Shown here: piece by piece, positions 32,031 to 42,847 of the stretch | Position numbering within the stretch: the first letter of the stretch is position 1 | Layout: every line of letters begins with the position of its first letter | Assembly (NCBI GenBank): GCA_029204225.1 | Contig: CM055095.1 | Span: forward strand, 13,281,837-13,345,836 | Reading direction: 5' to 3' | Origin: Diphasiastrum complanatum | Lineage: Eukaryota > Streptophyta > Lycopodiopsida > Lycopodiales > Lycopodiaceae | Length of the DNA stretch: 64,000 nucleotides | Program-made: the position numbers and the translations under genes | The notes under the pieces: model-generated | Seen by the model: only the letters and a program-made list of their open reading frames with translations | The model's database searches: none | What the model was told of the DNA's origin: nothing

Positions 32031-34148
32031 TTATATGGTTTCATGTTCTCACTATCGAGACTAGTGAAGTAGTTTTTTCACATGCCTCTACCAACCAAGA
32101 GGCCCAATATTTTTTAAAAAATGAGATGCGATTATTGGATGCAACCCAATTACTTTTCAAATATCAAGATCATCAAAGATGAACAAAATATCTCAACACA
32201 AACACAACATGATCTAGAGTTGCAACTTATGTCATGCCTTTATGATTTTAATATGTCCAAAGTGAAAGAACATAAATGCATTCAAAATTGCAATATGCAA
32301 ACTTACAAGAGCCTCATATTAGGACTTGTTTGGCCTCAATAGTTAAGGAATTCAATGCATTACATGTGAAGTGAGCTAGTTGCACTTGTTTGAGGTTACT
32401 TCCAAAACATGCCAAAAAACCAACCTACTCAATATTGTATTCGCTAAACTCACATAATTTTGAGAATTGCATAAGAACACCCTCCCTTATCATGATCTAT
32501 TTCTTCATATTGGGCTTGGTAAGTTTCTCCGAGAACATATACTACCTAGCAATCAACATTGTTGTATATGGGAAAGATTGACTTTATTGTATATTGTTTT
32601 GTAAGTATCATTTTCACATTTCATATGCTTAGACAAAGTAGAATATCATATTTGAAATCCATCAATTGGGGACCTCCTAATTTCTATTTTATAGCTTGAT
32701 GTTGATATGATTTACTTTCTTCATGTACGAAATGACTAGTGTCTTTTTCTTCTACAAAAAAAAAAAGAGACATTGATGTATTTTAAAAATAACTAGGTAT
32801 AGACCAATTGAAGAGTTAGCCCTTTGTATTTTAGTTTTATTTTCCATCCATTGTTAATAAAACACGATTCTACACTAAATTTTTTTTATGATGCACATTC
32901 TAGAACATTGACCCAAACCATCTTAATGGACATTGTAGATCCACTTATCTAGACATTTGAGTTAGGTGGGCCTTTTCCTTTTTGCTTACACATTACTTTG
33001 GATAGGTCATTCTTCTATATGAATTTTCTTCTAGTGATCAATTTGAAATTAAATTAATCAATCTAGATAGATAAATATAGTTTGATTATAAGTTCTAATG
33101 TGATAGTTTGATACATTCAAAAAAGAAAGAAAAGTTTCCTTGTACATTTTCTCTCTCTAGTGATCCATTAGAGCTCTCATGTTGTTGAGCATAATCCTTT
33201 ATCAAAAAAGATATTAGAATCATGCCAAAAGTGAAATAAGGCAAACATTTTAGCTTCAAGTAAGTCAAGTTTAACATAGTTTACATTTTTTGCACAAATG
33301 GTTGCACCATGAGCGATTTAATAATTAAAATTTGATGTGAGAGGTATAAGTCTTCAAGACACTTTATCGAGTCAAATCAAACTTAATTCTCAATGTGTTC
33401 TCAAATAAATACTAGTTATTGTGTACCAAGGCAAGGAAGGGAAGCTATACATTTTGGCCTAGTGATTTTCACATAAGAGGTTCAAAAAGGTCTCACCATC
33501 CCATTGTAAAGTCTCATTATGTGTCACTTTGTCTAAAGCTGCACATACTAGATCCTCCATCAAGAACCTAAAATGTTGTTGTACAATAACATCAAAAACC
33601 ATTATGAATCTTACTAGGAACTCTAATCCCAATTTTTACTGTGCCCATTGAATATTATAGATATCTTTTATGAATCATGATACAACATATGTACACATGT
33701 GCATGGGCAAGTGCTTCCCAGAATATAAGGTAGTAGGTCTAAAGATGGACCGCTCCATGCACATGGCAATGTAACTTACTCAACACCCTACATGTGGCAC
33801 ATTGTTGAATCATTATTCCCAAACCTTTAGATATAGTTGCCATGCATCAAATCCATGTTCTTAGCACTTTGTTCTCCATTATTGTTACATGATTCTTGAA
33901 GCACACAATTTGTAGCTATATGACATGCTCATAGGAGCTTTTTGTTGTGTAGTATATATAGAAAAGAACCAACAACGAGCTATTTCAACTCATGCCAACC
34001 CTCGCATTTCACTTTGCAGCAAAAACATTGCCTACACAACAATTAAAACAGAACACAATTACAATTATTATCATTATGTTTTCATCCATTAAAACTTCTT
34101 ATTTCCATATTGTTCAACCCTTTCACCCAAAAAAATGCTAGTTTAGTA

Positions 34149-34396
34149 ATCAATAAAGTCACCAACCTCCACAAAAAAAATTCTATTATACTAACTACAA
34201 GCTCTTATGAGTGTTTCCAAAAGACATGTCAATAAACCAAGAGAAACCAACATATGTAGTTCTTCTTCCATGCAATACAAGCATCAATAAAGACGCCAAC
34301 CTCCACAAAACATGTCTATTATACTAACTACAAGCTCTTATGAGCGTTTTCAAAAGACATGTCTATAAACCAAGAGAAACAAACATATGTAGCTCT
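34149..34396. repeat. Tandem duplication, period about 134 bp
   Basis: Copies at about 34149 and 34283 share ATCAATAAAG, CCAACCTCCACAAAA, CTATTATACTAACTACAAGC and AAACCAAGAGAAAC. A handful of substitutions and a ~20-base spacer differ. Confidence 0.8.
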
Positions 34397-34559
34397 TTAT
34401 TTATACGTCTAATAGCTGATTTATACGGGGGCTAACCAATTTTTCTTTTGAGATTAACAACTTTCTAATATGCTTTTGCTCACTGGAAGATACACCAGAA
34501 CTTAATGAGAAGACCGACAAAGTTATCTATGTTTTCTCAGATGATGGCTCTTCTTCAAT

Positions 34560-35165
34560 CTCAATGGGCTTTTTATTTATCGGGGGAAAAAACTTTTCTT
34601 CTTGGTGGTTTTGCCTTTGAAGTTTTCGCATTTCCAATTGCCACGACAACTTTCAACTTGCTAGGATCAAACTCCTTTTCCTCCTCCTCATGCAACCTTC
34701 TCTTTGTGGGTACGACATGCAATTTCTTGGTCGGCTCAACCTCTGGTGCCTTCAACTTTTGACGGGTATCCTCCTTTTTAAGGACGATCTCCTTGCGTAT
34801 AAAAGAAAGTAAACTGGTAGTCATATTTGTTAATTGTTCCAACTTTTTGATAATAATAGTTGGTAGCAAAGATTGCTTCAACAAAGCTTTTCATTGACGA
34901 CCATAAGCATATTCCTTCTTTCATAACAAAAAAACATTTCTCTAGATGAAGAGATAAACAAGTATCTCAACACCGTTGCAATGTTAATTTCAACTTCTGC
35001 AGGTGTGTCTTTATATCACTGTATACACAAAAATCATCAATAAATATTTCGAGAAAAGTTCTCAGGAAGACAGCGAAAATTAACATCATGATTCGCTGAA
35101 AAGTCGCTGGAGCGTTACAAAGACCAAAGGGCATTTTGTTGTAGGCATAAGTGCCCCAATCCGTA
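34560..35165 (-). pseudogene. Gypsy reverse transcriptase remnant
   Basis: Read leftwards from 35165: GTYAYNKMPFGLCNAPATFQ, then RIMMLIF, FLEIFIDDFCVYS (the RT active-site block, IDD form), HLQKLKLTLQRC and EKCFFVMKEGI. These are the usual fingers/palm blocks of plant Ty3/Gypsy RT. The frame shifts relative to the protease frame, and the N-terminal RT is missing. The frame 34573-34884 further left is lysine-rich with no RNase H signature. Confidence 0.8.
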
Positions 35166-35637
35166 GTGAATGTGGTCTTTGAACGACCCTCCTTTCACAC
35201 TCCAACCTGATTATATCCAGAAAAGCCGCTGTTATTATATTTACACTGGAACTAGAGTCAATTGGCACTCTTTCGATCAGGCATCCCGCAATGGTAATAT
35301 CAATCTCAAGTGCACTAAGATCACCTAAATCGATAGACAAAACACCAGCATCTGACAGAGAAACTTTTTTCTTCTTTTTGGGCACAGAAAGGCCTTTCAG
35401 TTGCTTTCTGTAATAAGTGTTATCTGCCAACAGCTGTTCAAAAGTAGTGTTCGGACAAAGGGATCCAATATCAGTCACGATGTCATATTCTTTCGTCTTC
35501 GATTTTGAGGTTGGTTTATTGATAACAGAACTAGACAATTTCGTCTTTGCGATTTCTTCGTCTTCTCCCTCGAAAGTGACCACCTTTTCTGCAGCAGCTG
35601 TATGAAGTTCAGGGTTGATTGTGAAAATTGTCAACAT
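35166..35637 (-). pseudogene. Gypsy protease-region remnant
   Basis: The frame includes NTTFEQLLADNTYYRKQLKG and, after a lysine run, LSALEIDITIAGCLIERVPI followed by DSSSSVNIITAAF. The last matches the aspartic protease block that in active copies reads D-G-(G/A)-S-S. The frame then runs out of register into RT sequence. Upstream, gag of the same element resumes only after an LTR-like insertion (35640-36050). Confidence 0.65.
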
Positions 35638-35639
35638 TT

Positions 35640-36050
35640 CCTAGCTAGTTTGAGGCCTAAATTGACAATTTTTGTACATAGTTTTGGATCTAACATTTCA
35701 CATGTGTGAAAGAGGCCTAGATACTTTTATTTTAGTATATATTTCATCTTAAAGAAGTCTCAAACTTCAGGATCTTTGAAATGACACCAAAATCATGTTA
35801 TTTGGACATATAGGCCAAAACTGGCTATTTTAGGCTACTGGTGCCCTAAATTTGGGTCCTAAGTTCTAGAGAGAGGAGAGAGAGTCATCTCTCTCACCTA
35901 TATTAGGCTGAAATTCATGGAGAACAGGTTGGAGAAACTTATTGTATTGTTGAGAGAGATCAATAGATCATTGTCACAGTTTCTTCATTGAGAGCATTGC
36001 TCTGTGTATTGTCTTCAAGCTTTTGTGTATGATCTAAAGAGGTTTCCAAA
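35640..36050. repeat. LTR-like insertion inside Gypsy gag-protease
   Basis: This non-coding ~400 bp block separates gag from protease. It carries the CACATGTGTG palindrome (35699-35708), a GAGAGAGAGTCATCTCTCTC inverted word, and a TTGTATTGTTGAGAGAGATC region typical of LTR R/U5. Exact ends and target duplications could not be matched, so a solo LTR is likely but unproven. Confidence 0.4.
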
Positions 36051-36059
36051 AGTGGTAGG

Positions 36060-37372
36060 CTGCTGTTGTAGGGCTGGTATGCTGTTGTTTTTGGCTGCCA
36101 TCAGTACCTTTTATTAGTTTCTTTTTTTGTCTCTTCAATGCTTTGTCAAGTTCGTGTGTATCAAAGGTAGCATTAGGATGCTTTGCCATTTCTAGCTTTT
36201 GTAGCTTGTTGTGCAAAGATCTTAGCCAAGTATTTTGGGAGTTTGGATCCATTCAAGATCCACTTTTTTTCACATTGATGATTTCCTTTGCTTCTGCCGA
36301 GATATCTTTTGCAAGTAACTTTGCAACATTGCGGTCATAGTCAGGGTCATCTTTGAGATCTTCCTTAGTCGTAGATTTGTTCGTTGTTTTGCTAGAGGAT
36401 TTATTCTTCGAGGATTTTCTGTGCTTTGTCGAAGATCAAGTTTCGAGGAGCTTTTGCTTCTCGTTGTGACTTTGAATAATTTCTCCACGTCACTTGGCCA
36501 GGATTGATCTTCTGTCTTTGCCAGTTTTCCTTCAATAACGTCAATTCTCTGCACAACAGCATCAGTCGTAGCTTCGCTTTTGTGTCTGCAGCTGCTGGTG
36601 TTGCTACATACTAATATTTGGGTCGCGGCTTCTGCGGCTGAGGGCAATTAGGATACTTGTGTCCAGGCTCTCTACAATTCGAGCATAATGGTACATAACC
36701 AATCGGCTTTCGCAGTTGAGGACAGTCAGGAGAAAAAATTTCCAGGCTCTCCACAGTTGTAGCAGTTGTCCGAAACTGGTTTAGTCACAGTTTGAGACTT
36801 CGCTGGTCCAACACATTCAGGAGGATTATGTCTTCTCGGTGCAAAGTTGGATCTGTCCTGCTGGGCTGATGCTGCAGTACCCTATACATAGTTAGTAGTC
36901 GCATCATTTTGAAAAATAAAAAGTACCTCTTGGGCAGGATCTTCAATGTATTTGACATTCATAGTAGTGCAGTCTTCCTTAGTGTGTCCAGAAGTTCCAC
37001 ATTTTGTACACCACATTCCTGAGTTGGAAGAAGACGCTTTTGGTCTTTTATCTGCAACTTCAGAGTTCTGCACTTTCAAATCATTAAATTTTTTATTAAG
37101 GTCAGCCATATTACTCTTCCAAAGCTTTTCCACTTTGGAAGTTGACGATTTATCCTCGACAACTTTCGTGTCGTCCTTTCGTTTAGTTTGTTGTTTATTC
37201 TTTCTCTCTCCTTTGTCAGCTTTTGATTCTGATGAATCGTTGCTTTCAGATTTCGAGTTTGAAGAACTGGTACTTGAATCAGAATCAGAATCAGAATCGC
37301 TGTCACTAGTATCAGTATTCGACTTTTGAGATTTCTTCGTCGATCGTCGCTTTCGTGCTAGTTTTGAGGTCT
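36060..37372 (-). pseudogene. Gypsy gag with three zinc knuckles
   Basis: This is a relative of gag copy B at 10071-12016, on the opposite strand. Reading leftwards there is a basic KLARKRRSTKKSQKS run, an Asp/Ser-rich run (DTSDSDSDSDSD), a lysine-rich linker, and WCTKCGTSGHTKEDC at about 37020. A second damaged knuckle (CYNCGEPGN...DC, about 36770-36730) and a third CSNCREPGHKYPNC (about 36685-36645) follow. A VVQRIDVIEGKL..KLFKVTTRSKSS segment parallels VQRIEVESELL..KLNKVTTRSS of copy B. The core N-terminal gag is missing beyond 37372. Confidence 0.85.
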
Positions 37373-37379
37373 CAAAATT

Positions 37380-37769
37380 TAGGGTTTGGACATGTTATAA
37401 AAGGATGTAACTCGTGAAGAGAGTTATCTTCTCTCTTCTCTATCTCATTTCATGCTTATACATGGTTCTCTTGGGTTCTACTATCCATTGGTGCACTATC
37501 TTGGTGATTGTTTGCAATTTTATGTGTAGAATGATCTATATTTGCTTTTTTTGGATCCACATGTGTGAAATACAGTAGCTTGCTGGTTTTGTATGGACAG
37601 CAACAGTACATAATCATTTCATTCAAGTTTGATCAGGTTCTATTAGTGTTTGCATCTCAAATTGTGTGTAGATGCTGATTTTTCTACATTGGTGAAATTG
37701 GTAGTGTATTTCTCTTTCTAACCAAAGATCATTCAAGTAGATTGGATCTTAAGGATCTGAAATCTTTCA
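37380..37769 (+). repeat. Probable Copia-type LTR
   Basis: A 390-bp non-coding block between Gypsy gag and the outer Copia pol. It contains a TTATAAAAGG box (about 37395), a CT-rich start region, CACATGTGTG at 37559-37568, and ends CTTTCACA. Left end is uncertain; no partner was found. Confidence 0.4.
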
Positions 37770-39856
37770 CAAGGCCTTTGTACACATTCTAAGGAAGAGA
37801 GATGTAAACTTGATGTAAAAGCTATCAAGTGTATATTCCTAGGATATGATGATCGTGTGAAGGGCTATAGATGTTTTGATCCAGTGGAAAACAAAATCTA
37901 TGTAAGCCGTGATGTTATCTTTGATGAATCCAAGATGTATGAAGAGGAGGATGCTGAGAAAATAGATACATCCAGTGGAAAAGATCGTATATTGAGGGTA
38001 CCTCCTGATGATGATCCATTCATTGACCTTCCAAGTGATGAACATGAGGATACATCTCAAGATACTACTACTTAACCCCAAGAAACAGGTTGGAGAGGTA
38101 GGGACAAACCGTTTGGTGCAAGAAGGATTGAAGTTGCAGGTGACAAACGCAAGGAGAAGGATGTACCGTCGGATACATTTTCACCAGGAAGCCGATCACC
38201 TGACAGGAAGCTCTCTAAGTGGTTTGAGAGATTGTTGGAGAGCCACGACATGGATGACTTTCCAGGATCATCTAGACAGGGAGAGCTACGAAGATCAACA
38301 AGAGAGAAGACACAACCTGAAAGGTATGAAGCAAATTATGCTCTCTTATCTAGCATTATTCAAAGCAAAGAACCTTTGACTTGTGGTGAAGCGAAGGATG
38401 ATGACATTTGGGTCAAGGCCATGGGAGAGGAGATGGAGTCAATTGCTAAGCATAGCACATGGGACTTAGTAGAACCACCAGTTGGCAAGAAACCCATTGG
38501 TTGCAAATGGGTATACAAGACTAAGTACCATGCAGATGGAAGTATAGCAAAGCACAAGGCAAGATTGGTGATCAAAGGGTATGCATAAAGTATAGGCATG
38601 GACTATTGTAGGTGGAATACTCTACGTCTACTTGTTGCTTTAGCTTCACATCTTGGTTGGCCTTTGCATCAGATGGATGTGAAATCTGCTTTTCTAAATG
38701 GTGAGTTAGAAGAAGAAGTGTCCATGGATCAACCTGAAGGCTTTGTAGCAAAGGGACAGGAAAATAAAGTATGTTGCTTGAAGAAAGCGCTTGCGTGGTA
38801 TAGCAGGATTGATGCCTACTTTCGTTCAAAAGGGATGGTGAGAACACATTCTGATCCAAATCTATATGTCTTATGCTTTGATGGTATGGTTGCTTTGATT
38901 GCTCTTTATGTTGATGACTTGATTATTACTGGAAATAATCAAGAGATAATAGACATAATCAAGAAAGACCTCATGGAACAATTCGAGATGACAAATCTTA
39001 GCCTGATGCATTATTGCCTTGGAGTAGAAGTGTGGCAAAAAGGACATGAAGTGGGTGTAACATAGGTGAAGTATGTCAAAGAGTTGTTGCACAGGTTTAG
39101 GTTTCATGATTGCAAACCAGTGAATACTCCTATTGAACCAGGTAAAAAGCTTTCTAAGCTTGATGAGTCACAGTCATTTGATGCCACGCTGTATAGACAG
39201 TTAGTAGGGAGCTTGATTTACCTTACCATGACTAGACCAGATATATGCTATGCTATTGGCATTGTAAGTCAGTTTATGATAGCACCTACAAAAACGCATT
39301 GGAAGGCAGCTAAACGCATTTTGCATTATGTGGAAGGCACTTTAGAGTATGGCTTGATTTACAGGAAGCATGATGGTTTACCTGAGTTGTGTGGCTATGT
39401 GGATGCGGATTGGGGAGGTGACTATGATGATCGTAGATCCACACAGGGTATGTATTCTAGTTTTGTGGTAGTTGCTTTTCCTAGTCTAGTAAGAAGCAAA
39501 GTACAATTGCTCTTTCCACCATAGAAGCAGAGTATAAGGCAATGTGTAGTGCAACACAAGAAGCTATATGGTTGAGACAAATCTTGGAAGAAATTGGCAT
39601 GAAGCAGAAAAATCCCACGACTTTACATAGCGACAGTCAGAGTGGCATTCAGCAAGCAAAGAATCCAGTTTTCCATGTGAGAACTAAACACATTGAGATT
39701 CAGTATCACTTTATACGTGAGAGGCTGCTGAGTCGTAAGATTCATGTTGTTCATTGTTGCACAGAAGAACAACTAGCAGATATTTTCACTAAGCCACTTG
39801 CTGGAGAAAAGTTTGAGAAGTTTAGATCAAAGCTTTATGTACTTAAAGTTTGTTGA
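37770..39856 (+). pseudogene. Outer Copia pol: integrase tail, RT and RNase H
   Basis: The block resumes at the integrase C-terminus (KLDVKAIKCIFLGYDDRVKG, VSRDVIFDE) and runs through RT. RT shows CKWVYKTKYHADGSIAKHKA, HQMDVKSAFLNGELEEEV, and active site YVDD at 38907-38918. RNase H follows with YVDADWGGDYDDRRSTQG, HSDSQSGIQQAKNPVFHVRT and EEQLADIFTKPLAGEKFEKF. Stops at 38586 (TAA, likely a former CAA) and 39063 (TAG, likely a former CAG), and frameshifts near 39430-39530, inactivate it. A purine run AAGGGAGAGAG (39903-39913) before the 3' LTR is the polypurine tract. The integrase core and the rest of gag are missing, replaced by 9.8 kb of nested insertions. Confidence 0.92.
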
Positions 39857-39912
39857 CTTTAAAGCTATGTATATGACTGTATAAAAAGTAGACTCTACTT
39901 TAAGGGAGAGAG

Positions 39913-40183
39913 TTATAATTATAGTAGAATTAATGTGTTACTGTACTGTGGGTCCTATCAGTGGATAAGGATTAGTTGGCCTCGCCACGAGGCAAGTCAA
40001 CGGGACACGCGTCCCGCCAATTGCAACCTGGGTCATGCATGGGTTGCCTGAGTGAACAACTATATGTACAGTGTAATTTCATTTTGAAAAATACAGTTGC
40101 TATGTGAGCTTGCTGTGGAGAGTGTTTTCTGTCTGTGTTATTGTGTAGCATGATATGTGTTCCTGTGCAAAGCAAATTCTAAG
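39913..40183 (+). repeat. 3' LTR of the outer Copia element
   Basis: Partner of 27164-27420, beginning after the polypurine tract and ending AAATTCTAAG. It has a 13-base insertion (around TGTGAGCTTGCTG) and many substitutions relative to the 5' LTR. Confidence 0.88.
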
Positions 40184-41191
40184 TGGACTGTCATCTCATA
40201 TGTATACATACAGCTTTATTCAATGATCGTGCTAGACTATACCAAAGATAGTCGTTATTCGAGTGCCGAAAAGAAAGTATTTGCGACAGACGAATAAGAT
40301 GGTTTAAAGACAGTTCTTTAGAGCTTGTTTTACGAACGACTATGATGCACTAGAGCGACTGTCTGATCAGAGAGTAATTCATGAAATGCGTCAGAGATTG
40401 TTAGCAGACTCAAGATCACTCACACTCAGCAGTGCGGAGAACAGAGATAAGAGAGAATAACTCACAAAACTCTATTCACTTCTTCAATCTCTTACATAAG
40501 CATAAACTCTTCTCTCTCGATGATCGAGACGTGTGAGATCAATATATGTTCTACGGGGCAAACAAACACACCTCTAAAACAACAGGTGTGTCGCTCCTGC
40601 GAAAGGGTCTAGTTAACAATTAGACTAAAAATACGTTCAACTATACCATAGGAGGTATACTTAACTATGAGTTAAAGTTACTCTAGGTTATCATGTCTTT
40701 TCGTATCTAGTTGTTTCGTATGGATGACCTAGTAAAGGTTGTCCAAGACAATGTCTTTTCATTGTAAAGGTCTTGCCCTTAATTACAAGGTAGGTACTTA
40801 GGAGATATATTCCCGAAAAATGACTTAGGCCTCTTCATGATTTATACTTAACCAGCTCATATCTTTATTTTCGAGTATATCATGCCATATTTATGTTGAT
40901 ATTCAATATTTAACATTTTCGTGGCATCACACCAAACCTTTGATGCCAAAGGTCACTTCAACTATCAACAATGCTTACCATAGCTTGAGTAAAACATCTC
41001 GCATTCAATTTGTAGTGTCGATTCTCGTTGACTCTAGCTCTTGTAGCAATCACTTTGTAGTGATTCTTGGCATTTGTTGCTGTCAAACTCAACCTTGAGT
41101 TATTGATCAGCCATCATCCCAACAAATAGTGGATTGTTAGCTTCGACGGTGTATTCTTCCACATGAGGCCACCCAAATTATTTCAATTTCA
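40184..41191. other. No gene recognised
   Basis: One kilobase between the Copia LTR and a Gypsy integrase. No domain, LTR end or primer site could be identified. Confidence 0.35.
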
Positions 41192-42020
41192 CATGAAGGC
41201 ATGGATGGTGGTCATTTTGCATCTGACATTACAGTTCACAAGATCCTGCAATCAGGATGTTGGTGGCCAACGATCCATAAAGATACGGAGGAATACTTGA
41301 AAAAATGCGATGTGTGCCAAAGAGCTAGGAGGCTGACGAGGCTAAATTATGACCTTCTACACCCATTACTAGCTCAAGCACCATTTGAAAAGTGGAAATT
41401 GAATTATATTGGCCCAATTCACCTGGCGGCAAGGACTATTGTGGCCACATACTACCTCACCAAGTGAAGCCAAGGCAGTACGAGTAGCTGATGCTAGGAC
41501 AACTGCCAAGTTTCCTTATAAAAATATCACTATGCGCTTTGAAAGCCCGATGGAGATAGTCAGTGATCGCGGAAGTCATTTCATCAATGAGACCATCAAG
41601 GTCCTAGTGGAGGAATTCATGATCCATAGAACCAGTTTGCCTTATTATCCTCGCGACAATGGGCAAGTAGAATCATCCAATAAGATCCTATATAGCGTAA
41701 TCACGAAAACCGTTGAAGCTAGTAGATCTGATTGAGAACACAAATTGCATACTGCTCTGTGGGCATTCATGACAACATACTACTCTGTGGGCATTCAGGA
41801 CAATGTATAAGGGGAGCATTGATCAAACGCCACTTCAACTGGTCTATGGTTAGCAGGATGCTGTAATGCTAGTGGAGTTTTTGGTTCTTTCATTAAGAAT
41901 TGCCACAATGCAATGTCTTGATGAATCCAGATCCCTACAACTATGCCATGAGGCATTGCATAAATTCTACGAAACACGCTTACTAGCTATACATGCATTC
42001 CAGAGAAGATCCAACAAGAT
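41192..42020 (+). pseudogene. Gypsy integrase remnant
   Basis: It begins with the zinc-binding N-domain (HEGMDGGHFASDITVHKILQ, then CDVCQRARRL: H-H-C-C). The core follows: KWKLNYIGPI, with Asn at the position of the first catalytic Asp, EIVSDRGSHFINETI (second Asp) and DNGQVESSNK (Glu). The post-core block has TPLQLVYG and MLVEFLVLSLRIATMQCLDE. Frameshifts near 41460 and 41760 and several stops break it. Protease, RT and RNase H are absent upstream. Confidence 0.87.
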
Positions 42021-42847
42021 CCAAGAGAGATCCAGGACCAGATAGGATCAACAGGGAAGTAGATCATCAAGTTGCACCAACAAACCCTCCAATTTGCATA
42101 TCAGAGACCTCAATCTCAGGAAACAATGGCAAAATAAGGTCAAAATTCACTAAAACTGATCGATCAGCTATCAAATATCTATCAAAATTTTCAGAGAATT
42201 AACCTACAGTCAGATCTAACATGGATGCAATAGATTACCAGTTTGCAGGGGTTAAGAATTAGAGAATCTTGATATCTCGTCAAAAAACACTCAAAAAGAG
42301 ATCCCCTAGGAATTAGCTCTTAAAACTTTGACAGTAACTAGTTCTGAGTCATAGGCATCTATGAAAATCTCTGCGAGAGTTACTGATGAAAAAATCATCA
42401 TTTTTGAGTGATTGCAAAAGTTTAGAAGGGCAAAATCTTCAGAACCTTTGTAGAGCATCAAGATCATAGAACCAACCTTTGCAAGGGGCATAAATGGAAT
42501 CAGAGCAGTGAAATTAGCTTACCTACATGGTCTGATCTTGAGAATCCAACCACTAGAGCAAGTTGTGCGAGAATTCACTTCCTGTGAGGATTGAACCCTC
42601 GTAGACTGTTCGAACCCTCGCAGAACCTTCACAGGGCAAATCACCTTCTGAACTCTTGCAGACTTTTCTGAGGTCTTAGAATTTTGTGAAGAAGGTCTCT
42701 GAAAAAATTTGGGTGGAGCTGAACTAGGAAAAGTGGGTTTCACCTAATATGCACTCTAAATTCCATTATATAAGGGCTGAATTCGAGTCATTTGTCACTT
42801 TTCGTAGCGAAGCTTTGTCGAAATTTTGAGTAAACCTTCCAAGTTCT
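42021..42847. other. Spacer between integrase and 3' gene
   Basis: It includes a repeated TCGAACCCTCG/GAACCCTCGTAG word (42590-42625). No coding similarity is recognised; probably the element's intergenic leader for the downstream gene. Confidence 0.35.

Larger units (their letters stand above)
31563..34559. other. AT-rich nested block, no gene recognised
   Basis: About 3 kb without recognisable coding similarity on either strand. It contains two tandem duplications listed separately. It lies inside the outer Copia, so it must be inserted material of unknown kind, possibly a non-autonomous element or decayed DNA. Confidence 0.45.
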
